This document shows, piece by piece, positions 34,501 through 48,374 of a DNA stretch of 64,000 nucleotides (positions within the stretch are counted from its first letter, which is position 1; each line of letters opens with the position of its first letter). Both the position numbers and the translations under genes were made by a program. The notes below the pieces were generated by a model. The model saw nothing but the letters and a program-made list of their open reading frames with translations, did not search any database and was not told the DNA's origin. The DNA comes from Ectocarpus siliculosus (taxonomy: Eukaryota; Sar; Phaeophyceae; Ectocarpales; Ectocarpaceae), in NCBI GenBank assembly GCA_000310025.1, contig FN649740.1, positions 838,336 to 902,335 of the forward strand, read 5' to 3'.

Positions 34501-34632
34501 TGTTCGCCTTGCTTTGACGCTCCATCCCAACAGTTCCGACACGGTGTTGTGGAGTGCGTGTACGAGGCCAAGCCGAATGCGGAGGATCACAAGGCGCCTT
34601 CGGGAGAAACCGGTGGTAGGAACATCCTCTAA
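31567..34632 (+). CDS. PITHD1: PITH-domain protein (PITHD1-like)
   Basis: Six exons: 31567-31718, 32193-32331, 32811-32878, 33377-33470, 33857-33982 and 34534-34632, about 225 residues. The N-terminus is His-rich (GHDHSHGHSHDHSHD), as in animal PITHD1. The PITH jelly-roll follows: RCLNESAPGSGLNCLKPWD, LESEEDDPELIIYVPFTQ, VVKIRAISVTGG, then KLSKMQNVSDITLFVPSNFG, ADSTVITYLGFKGESTK, and FRHGVVECVYEAKPNAEDHK near the end. The domain is also the C-terminus of TXNL1, which binds the proteasome; a proteasome or thioredoxin link here is inference. Exon 5 ends at AAG|GCAAGA, a GC donor, and joins in phase to the acceptor at 34533. An exon-like stretch at 34128-34192 lies in that intron but is out of phase. 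Confidence 0.88.
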
Positions 34633-36382
34633 CGATGAAGCAGACCTACTTCGTTCCTGGCGCAAGACCGCTCCTCTAAGCTGGAAGGCTTTCGTCAGCA
34701 AGTATAAACATTCACCAGGCCGCCTCGACAAAGCTATGCCTTCACTAGCCCTCTCCGTGCCCGCTATATATCCGGTGTACACGGCGGGGGGGGCGGGGGG
34801 GGCGGGGGGGGTGTAGACGCTTGCTAAGACGAGAGTTGCACCAAGGATGGGTACCCAAGAGTAGTGGTGTCGATGGTGGTGGAGAGGTGGTGGTCGCGCA
34901 CCACAACACGTGTGGCAAGATGGTGACGTGTGTACCTGCCGGGTGTCAGAGGCCCGAGTTCTCACGCTAACCCACACGAGGATAGCACAACAACGGGTAC
35001 CACATGAGCTGCTTTTTTGGTTATCAGTGGTGGTTGCGACGGCTCTAACATGTGTTGGTTTGGAACACCGGTGGTACAGAGCACTCCGGAAATCTTGTTG
35101 GGTTGTACAGATAGATAGATGCTTTGCCTCGAGGGTGTGGGGATGGTTGTAGTGAACGTGCGGGGTTGTTATCTCCTGGATCCCCACATTGAATTCGAAA
35201 TGTGCTGATTGAGCGAGAGGTGAGAAGCACGGAGAGGAGAGAACGTGGGTCAGATTGGGGGGGGGGGGGGGGTTACCAGGACCCTCTTCGTATGTACGGA
35301 GAGCACGGACCGAGGGTACCTGTTCGAATGCATGAAGTGCAAATCTCGTTCTCGCCTCGCGGCTACAGCAATAGAAGAACACAACACATCCAAGTGTGTC
35401 CGATGTTGTTGGCGAAAGCAACAACGCTCGCCAGTCCCTTCACCCGACAGTGAACCCGATGCCATCTCCCCGACTGGTGCCATATGGACAGGTTGTCTTA
35501 TTTGGGAGGATTTGGGGGGCGGGTACACCACAGCAGTAGTAGTAGTAGTCTAATTAAGTAAAGTGACCATCCTGCCTGATGTATTATCGCCCCCAGGAGT
35601 TTTTTTTCTTCTTTCTATAATACACAGTATCTGTCACGCAAACAGAACGCGCCACTTAGAAGTCACTCACGTCGAAATCCACCCAGAAAGACCTGTGCCT
35701 TCGGCATGCACGGGCAATCGGCTTACAAATAAGAGCAAGAACCGAGGTATAGAGAGAGACCCCCGCTTGGAAAAAGAACATGGGCCAGTTTGGGGCAAAC
35801 AAAAAGCGTTGAACTTCGCGCAAAATAAGCGGTTTTACGATGTGTGGTTGCGCGTTCTGCTGCACAAAGCGTGGTATAGGAAATTCCTATACATCACATA
35901 CGGCGTCTACAGCGTACCCACGGAGGCACCGCGACCGACACACCGACAACCGCACACGGCCAGAGCGCACGCAAATGCGAAAGATTGACTGACGAAGCAA
36001 CGAAGTAAGGGAAATCTGCGTTTTGTGAGAAGCGGCAGAAACAAACCGGTGGCCAATCAGAAAGCAGGAAGCGGACGAGCGTGTTGGTTTCTGTTTTCAG
36101 TCTACTCGCTTCGCCGTGTTTACCGGGGGCGAGCGAGAGCACGTGTGTGTGCGTGTGGTGGCCAAGGGTTGTTTCTGCCGTAACGTTTCTTATGCACATT
36201 CACCCTCCTACAGGACAGCGGGGTACGCACAATACAGTAGGTGTGCGGGAAACACGGCACGGGCCCCCCTCATTTTCAAGCAGTGCAGAACAGAACAAGA
36301 AAACCAACATTGAACACAGAGCAGCTGCAGGGAGCGGTAGGAGCAGGTAGGTACTTCTCCTCGATCGATCGGTCTTAGGTGC
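34633..36382. other. intergenic region with one possible Cys-rich exon
   Basis: A 15-bp poly-G run starts near 35257. Immediately after it, 35273-35552 (+) stays open and encodes GYLFECMKCKSRSRLAATA followed by EHNTSKCVRCCWRK, a CxxC...CxxCC pattern like a small zinc-binding unit, then an acidic/Gly tail and a Val run. No family was recognised and no acceptor is clear, so I leave it as a possible exon. Nothing else was seen up to the protease start. Confidence 0.3.
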
Positions 36383-39300
36383 ATGCGACCAGTGTCCGTA
36401 ATGGCGCCAACCTCTGGCGCAAGTGCGGCAACAGCGGCAGCGCTTACGCTGGCGGCCGCTGTAGCTCGAACAGCCGGCTTGAGCGACCGGCATCACCGGC
36501 ACACCGCTCCCACCGTTGGGCTCCCCGGGGGGTCGTTCCTGGAAGTCGACAGCGAGCTGCCGGGACCAAACCTCGACGATGGGACGCCGACGAAGCTCTA
36601 CTCGCTGTCGCTCGGGCGCGCGTTCCACAACCACACGGAGAGCGCCGAGCTGACGGCGGCGGTGGACGCGAAGAAGCTGGCGAGACGAGACTGGCAGGGA
36701 CGCCGGTCGTTGTATATGTCGTTCGAGGACACGCCGCTGTTCCCGGGCTGGGGCACCCATTTCGCCTACGTCTATGCGGGCACGCCACCGCAGAGGGTGT
36801 CGGTCATCATCGACACCGGCAGCCACTTCACCGCGTTCCCGTGCTCCGAGTGCGAGAACTGCGGGAGCCACACCGACCCGCACTGGGACCAGAGCAAGTC
36901 GACCTCGTCGCATATCGTAACCTGTGAGGATTGCCATGGGTCCTTCAGGTGCGCTTGTGCTCTCTCCCTCTCTCTTTTGCTCGTTTGGAGTACATAGAAC
37001 AGACAACAGCGCCGCCGTACTGCTGTGTGGGAGTCGCTGCCGCTGATGCAGCCAAGGTGCTACTTGCACGGGAAGAGGGCCCTACTCCTGCCCTGCATCA
37101 TTTCCTGCGCTTGATTAGTGTTCGCTTTTAAAAATGGATGTGCCTCCCAGAGGGCTGTACAAGTAGTGGGCGGTTCAACCTAACGATGGATTAGGCCGCA
37201 AGAGGAGTGCTCTTCGCTCTTCGTCCATGGCGTTGACATGCATGCCCATACCCACTGCTTGGCCCGGGGGTGCTGCACTCTCCTCCTTGTGCGGGACCAA
37301 GCACCAGATGATCAGAGGTATTTTAGCAGATCGCACAGATAGCCCACCATGAGGGTGTACGTGCAAATCTGTAAATTCCGGCTGTGAGTAGGTTAGTCTA
37401 CCCATCCGGGCTGTAGACCATGTAGACACATGTTCTACCTACTCGCCTCAATTATGTTTTCGTTTGCCACCATTCATGTAGTCTCGACACGCCGATGACC
37501 CACTAAACGGTATTTTTGTGGAAGGGAGATAAAAGTCAGGAACGTTCCCAGGTCCGCTCTACATCCGAGGGCCTGCACATCATCTAAAATGCCTTCAAGT
37601 ATGCAGATGGTGGCGCAAAAACGTATTCACTTTTACGTTACAAGTGCCCATCCGGTTGTTGGTGGATGACCACAAACTAACCTTTGCCTTATCAGGCACG
37701 CCGAAGGCGTGCTTCAGGCATGTGCAAAACAGCCCGCCGCAGGCGAAAAATTTTGGGGTCAGGCAAAATTTCAGGCATTTGCCTGACACCAGTTTTTTTT
37801 GCCTGAAATGCCTGATTTGAATCACGCAACCTGCCTGAAAACTTGCCTGACACTTGCCTGAAACCCATTCAAGTCGTTTTGGCGCCCTCATTACGCAACT
37901 GTAGCGCGCAACTAACGTGCACCGGCAGTGTTGGCATTCAGGGCTTACACTGAAGTATTCAGACACGTAGTTGACGAAAAATATATATTATTATTTTATG
38001 TTGCAAACAACATTTATTACATACATACTGTACGTTGGTTCCCCCCATTCACCCCATGCGTCTCGACTCAGTACTCCACCAACATCAGCAAGAGGTTGCT
38101 TGAAGCGGGCGAGGGGCGAGGGGCGAGGTACAGAGAGCGCACAGAGGCTGGAGGAGCAGAAAGAAACAGAGAAAACCATTACTTCGCAAAGAAGATTGTT
38201 GTTGTACAGATAGATGCCAAAGAAACCAGACAACAAACAAACGTTCAAAACAAGATTCGGACATTCAACGTTCGACAACAAGCAAAGCATTCCCCGCCGA
38301 CGCAAGGCATGGTAAACCGATAATTACCATCCTCCCCCACTTCCATCTGTTTGGTGTGTGCAGAAGCGCTAAATAAATAGACAACGCTAACAGTCAACGA
38401 GCTCTAGGAGCAGGGGGCCAGGATTTTTAAAGTATGACCGGAGGTAAATGCGAGCAGCCAGGCAGATTATTGGCGCCCCCTCGACTTTCCCGCAATCCCT
38501 TTCATGTACGCACGGGCAAGAAAAGTTAGCTGGCAGCATCTTGCTGCACGACCACACGACACACTGCCAGCACGACACTACCAGCACGCCACACCGCTAG
38601 CTAAACTACCACTGCGCATCATTCGTCGAGCGCGCAAGGTCGTGCATTTTTTTTTTTTTCTTAATATGGCACAACGAATCCATCTCTATTTTTTTTTTTT
38701 ATTAGGAGGGGGTCCGTGCTTGATTTGTTCCCCCTCTCTGTGTCTCACGGGGCCCCCTCGGCCCCCTACATACCTACTTATGAGAGTTGGCGTTTATTTT
38801 ATGATGCCTGACACGTGTTTTGGCGGTTTGCTGCGTTGCCTGGCGAAAGTCAGGCATCTCAGGCACCAAACACCCTCTCAGGCAACCCCGATCTGAAAAG
38901 GGGCTGTCAGGCAATAAATCAGGGTTGCCTGATGAGCTAAGCTTACCACAAACGACCTCCGATCTATGCTATGCATACAGACAAAGCTCACGTAGACGTA
39001 TTGGCTCTGTTCACTTTTCCGTGACAAGTGCCCAACTTCTCTCAGTCTCCCTCTCCCACGCTCTGGTGTGGTTTATTTTTGTTTTGGCAATTTTTATTTT
39101 TCAGTTTTGGGGACGCATAAAATTACTACCGTGTGTACTGCTGTATCACCTTCTTGCTCCGAAATCAGGGTCGGCCATTGCATAAGAACGCTAAATAAAT
39201 ATGAATTCATTGCTTCTTTATCCTTTTTTCGATAGAGAGATGAACTCGGTTCGTTTCCGTGAGAAGAGAAAAAAAGAAACACCGGAGAGCTGCCACATTT

Positions 39301-42300
39301 CTGAGCTAAATAGTCATTCGTGCGCTTGCCTGCGACATTAATTATTAATACTGCTGCTGTTGTCTTCGTGATTGTTCGGCTTTGTTGTAGATGATGTGCG
39401 TTCGAGAGCGAAATGTCACTTTTCGCACAAAAAACGCAACAAATCCATCTCTTCCATAGATGAAAAGTCCGTGATAGATTAGCAATTTCATTTATTGCGC
39501 TGTAACGGCGGTGACCAACTTATACTTATATTGCTTCGGTTCCCGAGCACCATGGAGCCCCTGTGTTGCTAACTGGCTCGACAAGACAACTAGGTGGCCA
39601 TCTTGTGACTGCTGTATGTTATGCTGGGGAATGTCGGGAAGTTGTTGGTTTGCAATACCGGAGGAGTGTGCGTGTAGTGCGATCGCTCACTCTTTGGCTC
39701 TGCGCATATGTCGGCAATAGAATCACACTCTGGCTCTGGCGGCTGGGGATGACTACTGTATAATTTAGGGCGCGCGGCGCGAATACAGCAGAGTACGTGA
39801 GGGTGTTCGGGTGATTGGTCCACAGCTGGGGTTCAAAAATTATACGAAAAGATGATTCGGTTGCACCAACCGGAACACCTCTCGAAGTATGGCTGTGCCA
39901 TGGTGTGCGTACATGGTACATAACGTGCACAGCAACATCGCAGAGCTGAGCAGCACTGCTGCTGTGTTTTGGTTTGCCTTTTTTTTCATGCACTGTTGTC
40001 CCAACACAATTAACACAACGGTATCGTAGCAGCAGTGCTTACTGCAGAGATATCCTTACGTGTAAACTCGCCGCTGCTGTGACGACACAGACATCGCAGG
40101 CTCCTCTCGTGCCGTGAACTGACTTCCCTTTTTTTTGTGTGTATTGTATATGGAAACACTTCGTAAATCCCCCTTCTCGCTCTTGCCCTCGGTTGCCCCT
40201 TCGCAGGTGCCAAAAGGATAAGCGGTGCGGGTTCAGCCAGAGGTATAGCGAAGGAAGCTCTTGGAGGGCCTACCAGGTACATACACCGGCATGCTCTTAG
40301 TGTTCTCCTTTCTCTATATCGTTTTGTGATTTTCACCGGGTAGGCATGCGTTGGTGTTTCCATCGTACATAGGTGACATAGGATATCACACCCCCTGGAC
40401 CGATTTTCAAATCTCGATCACTCCATAGCACAGAGAGTGGCGGAGCCAAAATATAGCGGCGTTGAAACCGTCTCATCGAGAGCTTTCCATTAGCGTATCG
40501 TTTGATTTGCACATCCTCTTCGTCGAGGAGTAACCGACCTCCGAAAATCGGTCCAGGGGGTGTTGTATCTTGCGTCATAGACCGTCGAGGAAGTGTATGG
40601 CAGCATCAAGTAGAGGCCGCAGACCAATGGGTTGTGCCCGCGCCCACGTGGACCACACTGCCTTCTTCGGATGGTGTCCTGCGTTCGAGTTCAGACACGG
40701 CGAGCGTGTGCGTTCACCCCCGCCAGCCGACACAGCTTTCGGTGTATATTTCTCTGACGCTTCAGCCGGGGTCACACAGTTGGAGGGACACCGCAGAGTA
40801 TTTTCGTTCTGTTTTTGCGCCGCCTCCAGCCGTGTTTTCGCCAGCTTTTATCGCGAGAAGTGGGTTCAGCCATCCCTTTCCCTCGTCGACCGTGTAGTTG
40901 AAGTGTGTTTACCCACGTAGTTAAATCATTCCCCATCGCAAATCGTAGGGAAAGAAACTCCAGAGAAGTACAAACCCACAACCTGCTACTATTAATAGTA
41001 GGTTTGCAGGTGAACCGGTTAGGGACGAAACATATTGCTGAGAAATCGTGGTACCTGTGTCACAAAGTTTGAAGATCGGCTTCCTTATTTTCCAGGGAAA
41101 GAGAAGTTCTTTGCGAACCGCTTAACTAAGCCGTGTACGTTTAGAAGCGAGGTCGGTACGTCGGCACGGTATCCGTCGTCCAGATACTCAACCGTGTGGA
41201 CGCGGCTTGTCGACCCGACTAGCCATGTATTGGGTACGTAGACAGAACTCGTTCCATTCCGCCTTGTTGTGTCTAGTCGGGTGTCGTTTGGGCCCCTTGC
41301 CGAGCAGACAAAATCGGCGATGGGGAAACGGTAGGGTGGCAATTTTCTCTTCTGTACTCCGTTCACACCGCCGGTGTCGTTGTGCCTTTTCTCACAGGTG
41401 TCGCAGATTTTTTTCGTTTTGGGCTCTGGTACATTGGTTTGTTTGACTGGCTGAACCACTCGAGGCTAGATGTGTATGTTAACTCACATTGAACACCGTG
41501 TGGAACATGATGAAAGACCACTTTTTCACTGTGCCGACAAAAGAGCCAAGAAACGAACAACGATGAAAAGAGCAGGTTGAGAAGCTCCGAACCCCGACAA
41601 TAAACAAGCCCTTGTTGCCTGTGTGCCCCGGGTGCACGGCGCATGCGTAAACACACGAACAGGTGGAGGATGTGTTGTGGGTTGGAGAGCTCACTCTCCA
41701 GCAATCCGAGAAGATCAACCACGACGAGTCCGCCTATTCGGTGGAGTTCATGTTCGGGTGCATCGAGAGCCAGACGGGCCTCTTCAAGACGCAGCTCGCG
41801 GACGGGATCATGGGCATGAGTGCCGACAGCCACACGCTCGTGTGGCAGCTCGCCAAGGCTGGGAAGATTAAGGTGCCGCTGCCGTAGACGTTACGTTGTT
41901 GGTGAGTTGTTGCGAGTGGTGGTGGGTTTTTATCGCAGAAGGCTGTGGTTGTGATGTTGCTTCCGCTGCTGTGAAGTTAGCGGCATTAGCGGCATTACTG
42001 AGCTCCTGGTAACACGAAACCGCCGCACAAAGCATGCCCACCAAGCAGTTTCTGATCTAACGGGCAAGTCAAGGCCAGTGGAGGAACAGGAATCGAGTCC
42101 GATTGTTCCATGGTTACTTTTTTTACGGTCAGGCCTCAGAAACTCTCTCTAGGTGTTTAGACGCCCAACGAACGTAGCTCGAACGCTTGCGGTCATGTGG
42201 CATTAGTTGGCATGACGGAGGGTGTGTTCGGCTGCATTTGGCTTGCAAAGTCGTTTCATGGGTTCAGCTATTTACTCTTTGTGTGTGGTGGCTTGCCCCC

Positions 42301-45300
42301 ACCCCCCCAAAGAATGCTAAAGGATGATGGCCACCACTCTGCGGCAACGAACAGGACGAAATGTCTAATATATAATTGGGGGTCCGAGTGTGTCAGCGGT
42401 CTGTCTCTTTCGGCAAGAAGAAGTATTATAGTATTATACAATAGTGCTCTATCTCAAGTGTTAGTATGCGTGCTTCAGGTCCTACGGAAATTGCTACTGC
42501 AAGGCAAGCTTCAGGGCCTATGGAAGTTGCTAATAATGCAAGGCAAGCAACTTACATAGCATGAGAATACCCCTTCTCCCTTTTCCAGGAACGAACGTTC
42601 TCTCTCTGCTTCGGGAAAAACGGAGGGACCATGGTCATCGGAGGCTACGACACCCGGCTGAACAAGCCCGGCCATGAGATGATGTACACCCCGTCAACCA
42701 AGACCAACGGTTGGTTTACGGTTCAGGTACTTACGATAAAGCCAATGTCGTCAAAGAGTCGTTTTTTCATCTGTCATCAGTCGTTATGAGAACCACGCGG
42801 AGAGAGCGGGGGGTGGTTCCGATGAATGTCTCGTACCGGGATAATCATCCCATCTAGGCATTCAATCCCCGTTTGCGCGTATCTGCGTACCGCGTATGGC
42901 GTTGCCTTTTTTCTCCCGTGGGAATCAGTGCGAACCGGAGGCGTACACGGAAGACTTTTTATTCTGCGGTGCGCGTGCTCCCCCCCTTCGGTTTCATCCC
43001 GTGCGTTTCACATTTTCTTGTTTATCGACCCTATCTAACCGGGTGATGGTCATTGAGGACCACCCCAAGTCTGTCTCAACACAGGTATCTATCTCTACAT
43101 ACGTACCTCTTTTTTTGGTGACGTTCTTTTCTTTTTTTTTGATACGCCCACAGGTAACGGACATCACCGTGAACCGGGTGAGCATCGCGCAGGACCCCGC
43201 GATTTTCCAGAGGGGAAAGGGCATCATCGTGGACAGCGGGACTACGGACACCTACCTCCCCAGGAGCGTAGCGAAGGGCTTCAGCGCTGCCTGGGAGAGG
43301 GCCACTGGATCGGTAAGCAAGAACCTGGCACACCACTTGTTTTTCGAGTGTTTGTGTGTATTTTTTTTTTGTATCTCTGTGATGGACCACCTAGTTAAGT
43401 GACAAGTGATATACTTGTTACGAAAATTATTTTTCCTCCAAGTGCATCTGAACGAGTAAGTGTTAAAAAATCAAGTTGGTTTTGACGTTTTGACGCATTA
43501 GTGTACCCCCAGTGGTTTTTTGAAGGGTACTTTAAAGCGCGACGGCACGCCCTGTTGACTCGCCTTTGTTTCCCGTCCTGCAGCCATACGCGAACTGCAA
43601 GGACAACCACTTCTGCATGATCTTGACCTCGGCCGAGCTGGAAGCTTTGCCGACCGTAACGATTCATATGGATGGCGGGTTGGAAGTGAATGTCCGGCCT
43701 TCGGGGTACATGGACGCTCTCGGCAAGGACAACGCGTACGCGCCCAGGTGATTTTTGTTGGGGCGGGCACGGCAATGCTGCATGTGTGTGCGGCGTAACC
43801 AGCGCTTGTAGACCTGTAGGAAGGGTTGCACAGGGGGACTGCCTATTCAAAAAGAGGGGAAGTTTATTACGAAAAACACCGGGCAGGGGGCACACAGCCC
43901 CAACTTGGGCAATTGTATGCTTCATCCAGAATGTTTGCTTACTTAAAAAAAAAAAACTGCGTAGGCTTCTGGCACGGGGACGCGACTTGTTGGTGAGGTT
44001 GTTCGGGTTACCCCCGTGGGGTCCTGGAGCGCTTGGCACGCGGTACCGCCGCCGAGCTGCGCCGAGGTTGACCGCCGCTATCGAAACGCTTGCCCGCTCG
44101 TAATTAAGGCGGTACATGTCGGGGAGAATTCTATGAAGTTTCCACGCTCAATGCTGCACGCAGGTCAATGTACGCTCTAATTGGCGTCAGGAACGCTTCC
44201 ATCACACCACGCCAATACACTTGATTACTGTCTTCTCCTCCGGCGAACACGATGGCGTTTCCTTTGTTTCACCCCGTCAGTCGTCCTCAATGGCACGGCG
44301 GTCTTAAAAATATGGTGGGTTCTTTTGTTTCTTTGTTCAATGTCCCTTTGAGTTTTCTGTTTTTGTTTCTTTGTTCAATGTCCCTTTGAGTTTTCTGTTT
44401 TTGTTTCTTTGTTCAATGTCCCTTTTGAGTTTTCTGTGTACCCTTTTTTGGGTTGTTGGCTGAAAGTCTTCCGCGTCAGTTACCAGCGGCCTCACATTGT
44501 ACTGACCAGAGACCGATGCGAAGACAACAAAAACATCAACAGACAGCAACACCCGACATCAGCAATAACAGCACCCAGCCACATCAACAACCCTGACCAA
44601 TGGACAGGATCTACTTGACGGAATCCATGGGGGGTGTACTCGGCGCGAACGTCATGCTAGACCACAACGTCGTGTTCGACTATGAAAACCACTTGGTGGG
44701 CTTCGCAGAAGGCGTCTGCGACTACAGGGCCGACAATCAGGGATCCGTCCCCGGGGGTGTCGGTGCACAGGTGTGTGCTTGTGTTTGTATGTCTTTATTG
44801 TTGGCGTCGACCGCGCTAACCGGCTGACCAATGAAAAGACGCCAGTCTCAGTGCGGTTGACAACAGAAAATGCAACTCTAAGTGTGTGTGTTTGTTATTA
44901 GCACCGACCGCGCTAACCGGCTGACCAATGAAAAGACGTCAGTCTGAGTGTGATTGAAAAACACAGAATGCCTCTCTAAATGTGTGTGTTATTAGCATCG
45001 ACCGCGCTAACCGGCTGACCATTGAAAAAGCGTCAGTCTCAGTGCGGTTGAAAACAAAAAAATGCTTGTAAGGGCCTCCATGATCGGGGACGCCGTGACA
45101 GGGCGTCATGGGGGAGGCTGTGCTACTCTCAGGGCGGATTAAAGACAGATACCGTAGATAACAATAACAGAAGAAAAATGCAGAAGTGTGCTGCTACTAC
45201 TTTGGACGCGCGTTCGTTTCGGAGTGCTTTCGTCGTCCTCCCTGCATGTAGAACGGTATGTGTGTTGTTCCCATGTGTTGGATGATGTTCCTTGTTAACG

Positions 45301-47512
45301 AGATGCCAGATGCCGAGTGAGCGCTGCGGCAAGGGCGCGCTTTTTTTAACCCTTTTCTGGATTATGTTGTTTAGACGTTTTTGCTGCTCGTGATCTGGCT
45401 GTGGAGGAGTAGAGGGCGGTGAACGTTGTAGAGGGGGATGCCTCCGACAGAACGGTTCCCTCATCCCCCGGCTGAAGTTGGTTTGGTGTGTCTTGGCCTT
45501 GTGGACCCGAGCAGCGCATCGTCCCGTACATGAGTCTCGAGCAGACATTCCTTGCACGTGGAGCCGGCCGGCGTTTCATATGGATTTTGGTTAAGATCGA
45601 CGGCAAGGCCACGGGGTTTGTTTTTTGTTCTTTTATGATCCGATGTTGCCAGGAGATCACCCGCGTGAAAATGAGGGGGGGGGTGATATTGTACTTCTTG
45701 TTTTTTGTAGTTTTGCGTTTTGGTGAAGACATTTTGTACGCTCCTACAAACATTCCCTCCGAGATGTGGAAATTGACTTACTCCCGCCGCCGCACATATT
45801 TTGTTCCCGCGAAGGAGAAGCTTGCACAACAGGAGGTGCCGGCGGACGAGGACTGCGTTACCGCCAAGAAACGGGTGCAGAAGTGCAACGCCAGGTGCCC
45901 GAAGGGCTTGGAGGAACCGGAGACCATCAAAGGCAACGAGGCATGTACAAGTTGTGGTGGCGTTTTGTGTGGCTGTGGTTGTCTTACACATGGGCTCGAT
46001 GCTGAAGTCATTGGGTGAGCCGTAGCGTCTACACATTGATAGTAGATCTTTTATGACTAACGCTTTCAGAATGGTCGGGCGTTCTTTGGCGTTGGTTCTA
46101 ACGGCCGATGCCTCTCCAGCGCCCTTTCCCCGTTCCACATTCGGAGCACGCGGCTGCGCCGCGTGCTCGCCCAGTTCGCGGCCGCTAGGCCGTGCTTTAG
46201 CCGTGGGCTAGGGTTAAGGTTGGGTTGGGGTGAGGAACCTAGCCTTGCTCGCGTGAGGAACCTAGCCTTGCTACGTTCAACATCGGTATAGTTGATACCG
46301 AAGTGTAACCAAACCTCGAGCCAGAAACCCACCATTATTTTTTCCTCAAGACAGGTGGGTGCCGATACAGGCAAGAAGACGCGCTATTTAAACGTATACA
46401 TAACGTAGGCTGCATAGGATACCACATCCCCTGGATCGATTGTCAAAGCTCGACTACATCACTCCACGACCCAGAGGATGCTGAAGGCAAACGATACTTG
46501 TACATGTTCCGAAAGCTCTCGACGCGATGGTTGGTTCCATCTCCGCGATGTTTGGCACCGTCCCTGCTTTCCCTGCCGAGTAATCAAGCTTTGAAAATCG
46601 GTCCACGGGGTGTGATGTCTTACGTATACAACCTACGGCATGCGGCACGAGAGGACTCCCTCCCTGGCAATAACATTGTGGCTTCCAAAAAAAAACTTCA
46701 CCGGGCGTATTATCGTAAAAAAGTGGGGGTGTGGTGGCCTACTGTGGTCGGCGCTGTATCCATGCCCGGACCCGTTTTTCGAGGTCATGTTTTGATTCGC
46801 TTTCTTTCATCAGCCGAGTCCTCCGGAAGAAAAGGGTGGGAGAGAGACAATGACACACACAGACGGAGACTCAGACGACAGAGGGATCGGGAGGAAGGCA
46901 TGTTGCTGTGTTGCTGTTGGACGCCAGGCCAGCTCAGCTCCTGTTTCACAGCGAATGTGCACCCCGGCTTGCAAACGCCGTCGTTACGTAGGCCGTTCTC
47001 ATGTTCTGCCTTGAATTTTGAACATTGCCCTAGACTCGGTCTCTCGTTTGCGTACAACCACCATTTTTTCTGCTGTGTATGCGTTGTAGGCACGCGCTTG
47101 ATGATGCCACCTTCCTTCATTGTTGTTTTTTGTTTTTTTGCACATCAGATCTGGGAGGATGTGATCATCACCCACCCGAAGGGATCGGGAAAAGCCTGCC
47201 CCGAGGCCATGGAGAAAGAGAGTCGAGAATGTGTCGAGGACTGTCCCGCGGACCCCCTGGTGCTCGAAGGAGACGAGAAGGCGACGAAAGAGGGGGGCGA
47301 CGGGGAGAAGAAGGAGGCGACGGAGGGGGGGGGTGGGGAGCCGGCGGTGCAGCTGGTTGTTAGGGCGGGGGGGGTCGAGAGCTCGACTCAAGGGACGTAT
47401 TGCTCGATCGACCAGGAGCTGTGGACGGAGTGCTCCTTGGACTGCCTTCAGGAGAGGTTCCTCGACGATGAGTGCGGAAAGGAAGCCGAGGTGAGGCTCA
47501 AGGTGGCATGTA

Positions 47513-47558
<46 letters not shown>

Positions 47559-48317
47559 GCTGCTGCTGTTGTTGTTGTTGCTGTGGCGTGCTGCTGCTGC
47601 TGTTGGTGGTGGCGGTGGTATTGTTGCTGTTGGTGGTGGCGTCGATGTTGGTGGTGTTGCTGTTTTTGTTGCTGTTGTTTTTTCCCTGCTGTTGCTGTTG
47701 GCGTCTAGGGTGATGTCGACCTAGTTTTCGGTGGCGATTCCTCGCTAGCCCCCATCACCCTGGTCAGAAGCCGCGTGCTCCTGTACAAGTGATGAAACGG
47801 GCGGACGGGCTTTCTTAGAGCACGGGGACCGGGGTCCGGCGCGTTCGGATAGCCACCTCTCCTATCTACGTACCTCTAACCATGTGGATTTTGCGGGGAA
47901 AGTTCCCCAGGTGGAAGGGTTTCCTGTGTAAGGAGGCCTAATAGAGTGTGGCTCACACCCGAGAGAGATTTACCCTCCGTTCCCAGATCGCTACGCTCAA
48001 CTTTCTGGATGCATTCTTGCGGACCCGTTCGCATGTGGTGGCGCATCGGGCAGTACATACGAGGCATTTCGTTGATGTTCGTGTATCATGTATCGAAGAG
48101 GGGGGTCGGTTTCATGTACTTTGGTGTATATCTTCAGTCTCAAGATATGTCGGCATCTGTTTCTCTAGCGGCGCTTCACCGCTCCTCTTTGCGTCAGTTG
48201 GGAAGTATCGGAAACCATACCCGCCACCCTTACGCGCTGCTGACTTGGGATTTTCCAAGAGCGGTGCATCCTTCTTGCAAGCTAACCCGGAGTTTTGCTA
48301 ATTTGTTCACTTCGTCC

Positions 48318-48374
<57 letters not shown>

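Noticed and set aside
34321-35424. Open frame of 367 codons on the minus strand
   Set aside because: It runs antisense to the conserved last exon of the PITH gene, has no recognisable protein pattern and is rich in Cys/His/Pro from reversed repeats.
46498-47724. Open frame of 408 codons on the plus strand
   Set aside because: It starts inside the R2 element, reads through an intron and only borrows the real protease exon 9; it then continues into the CTG repeat as poly-Leu.
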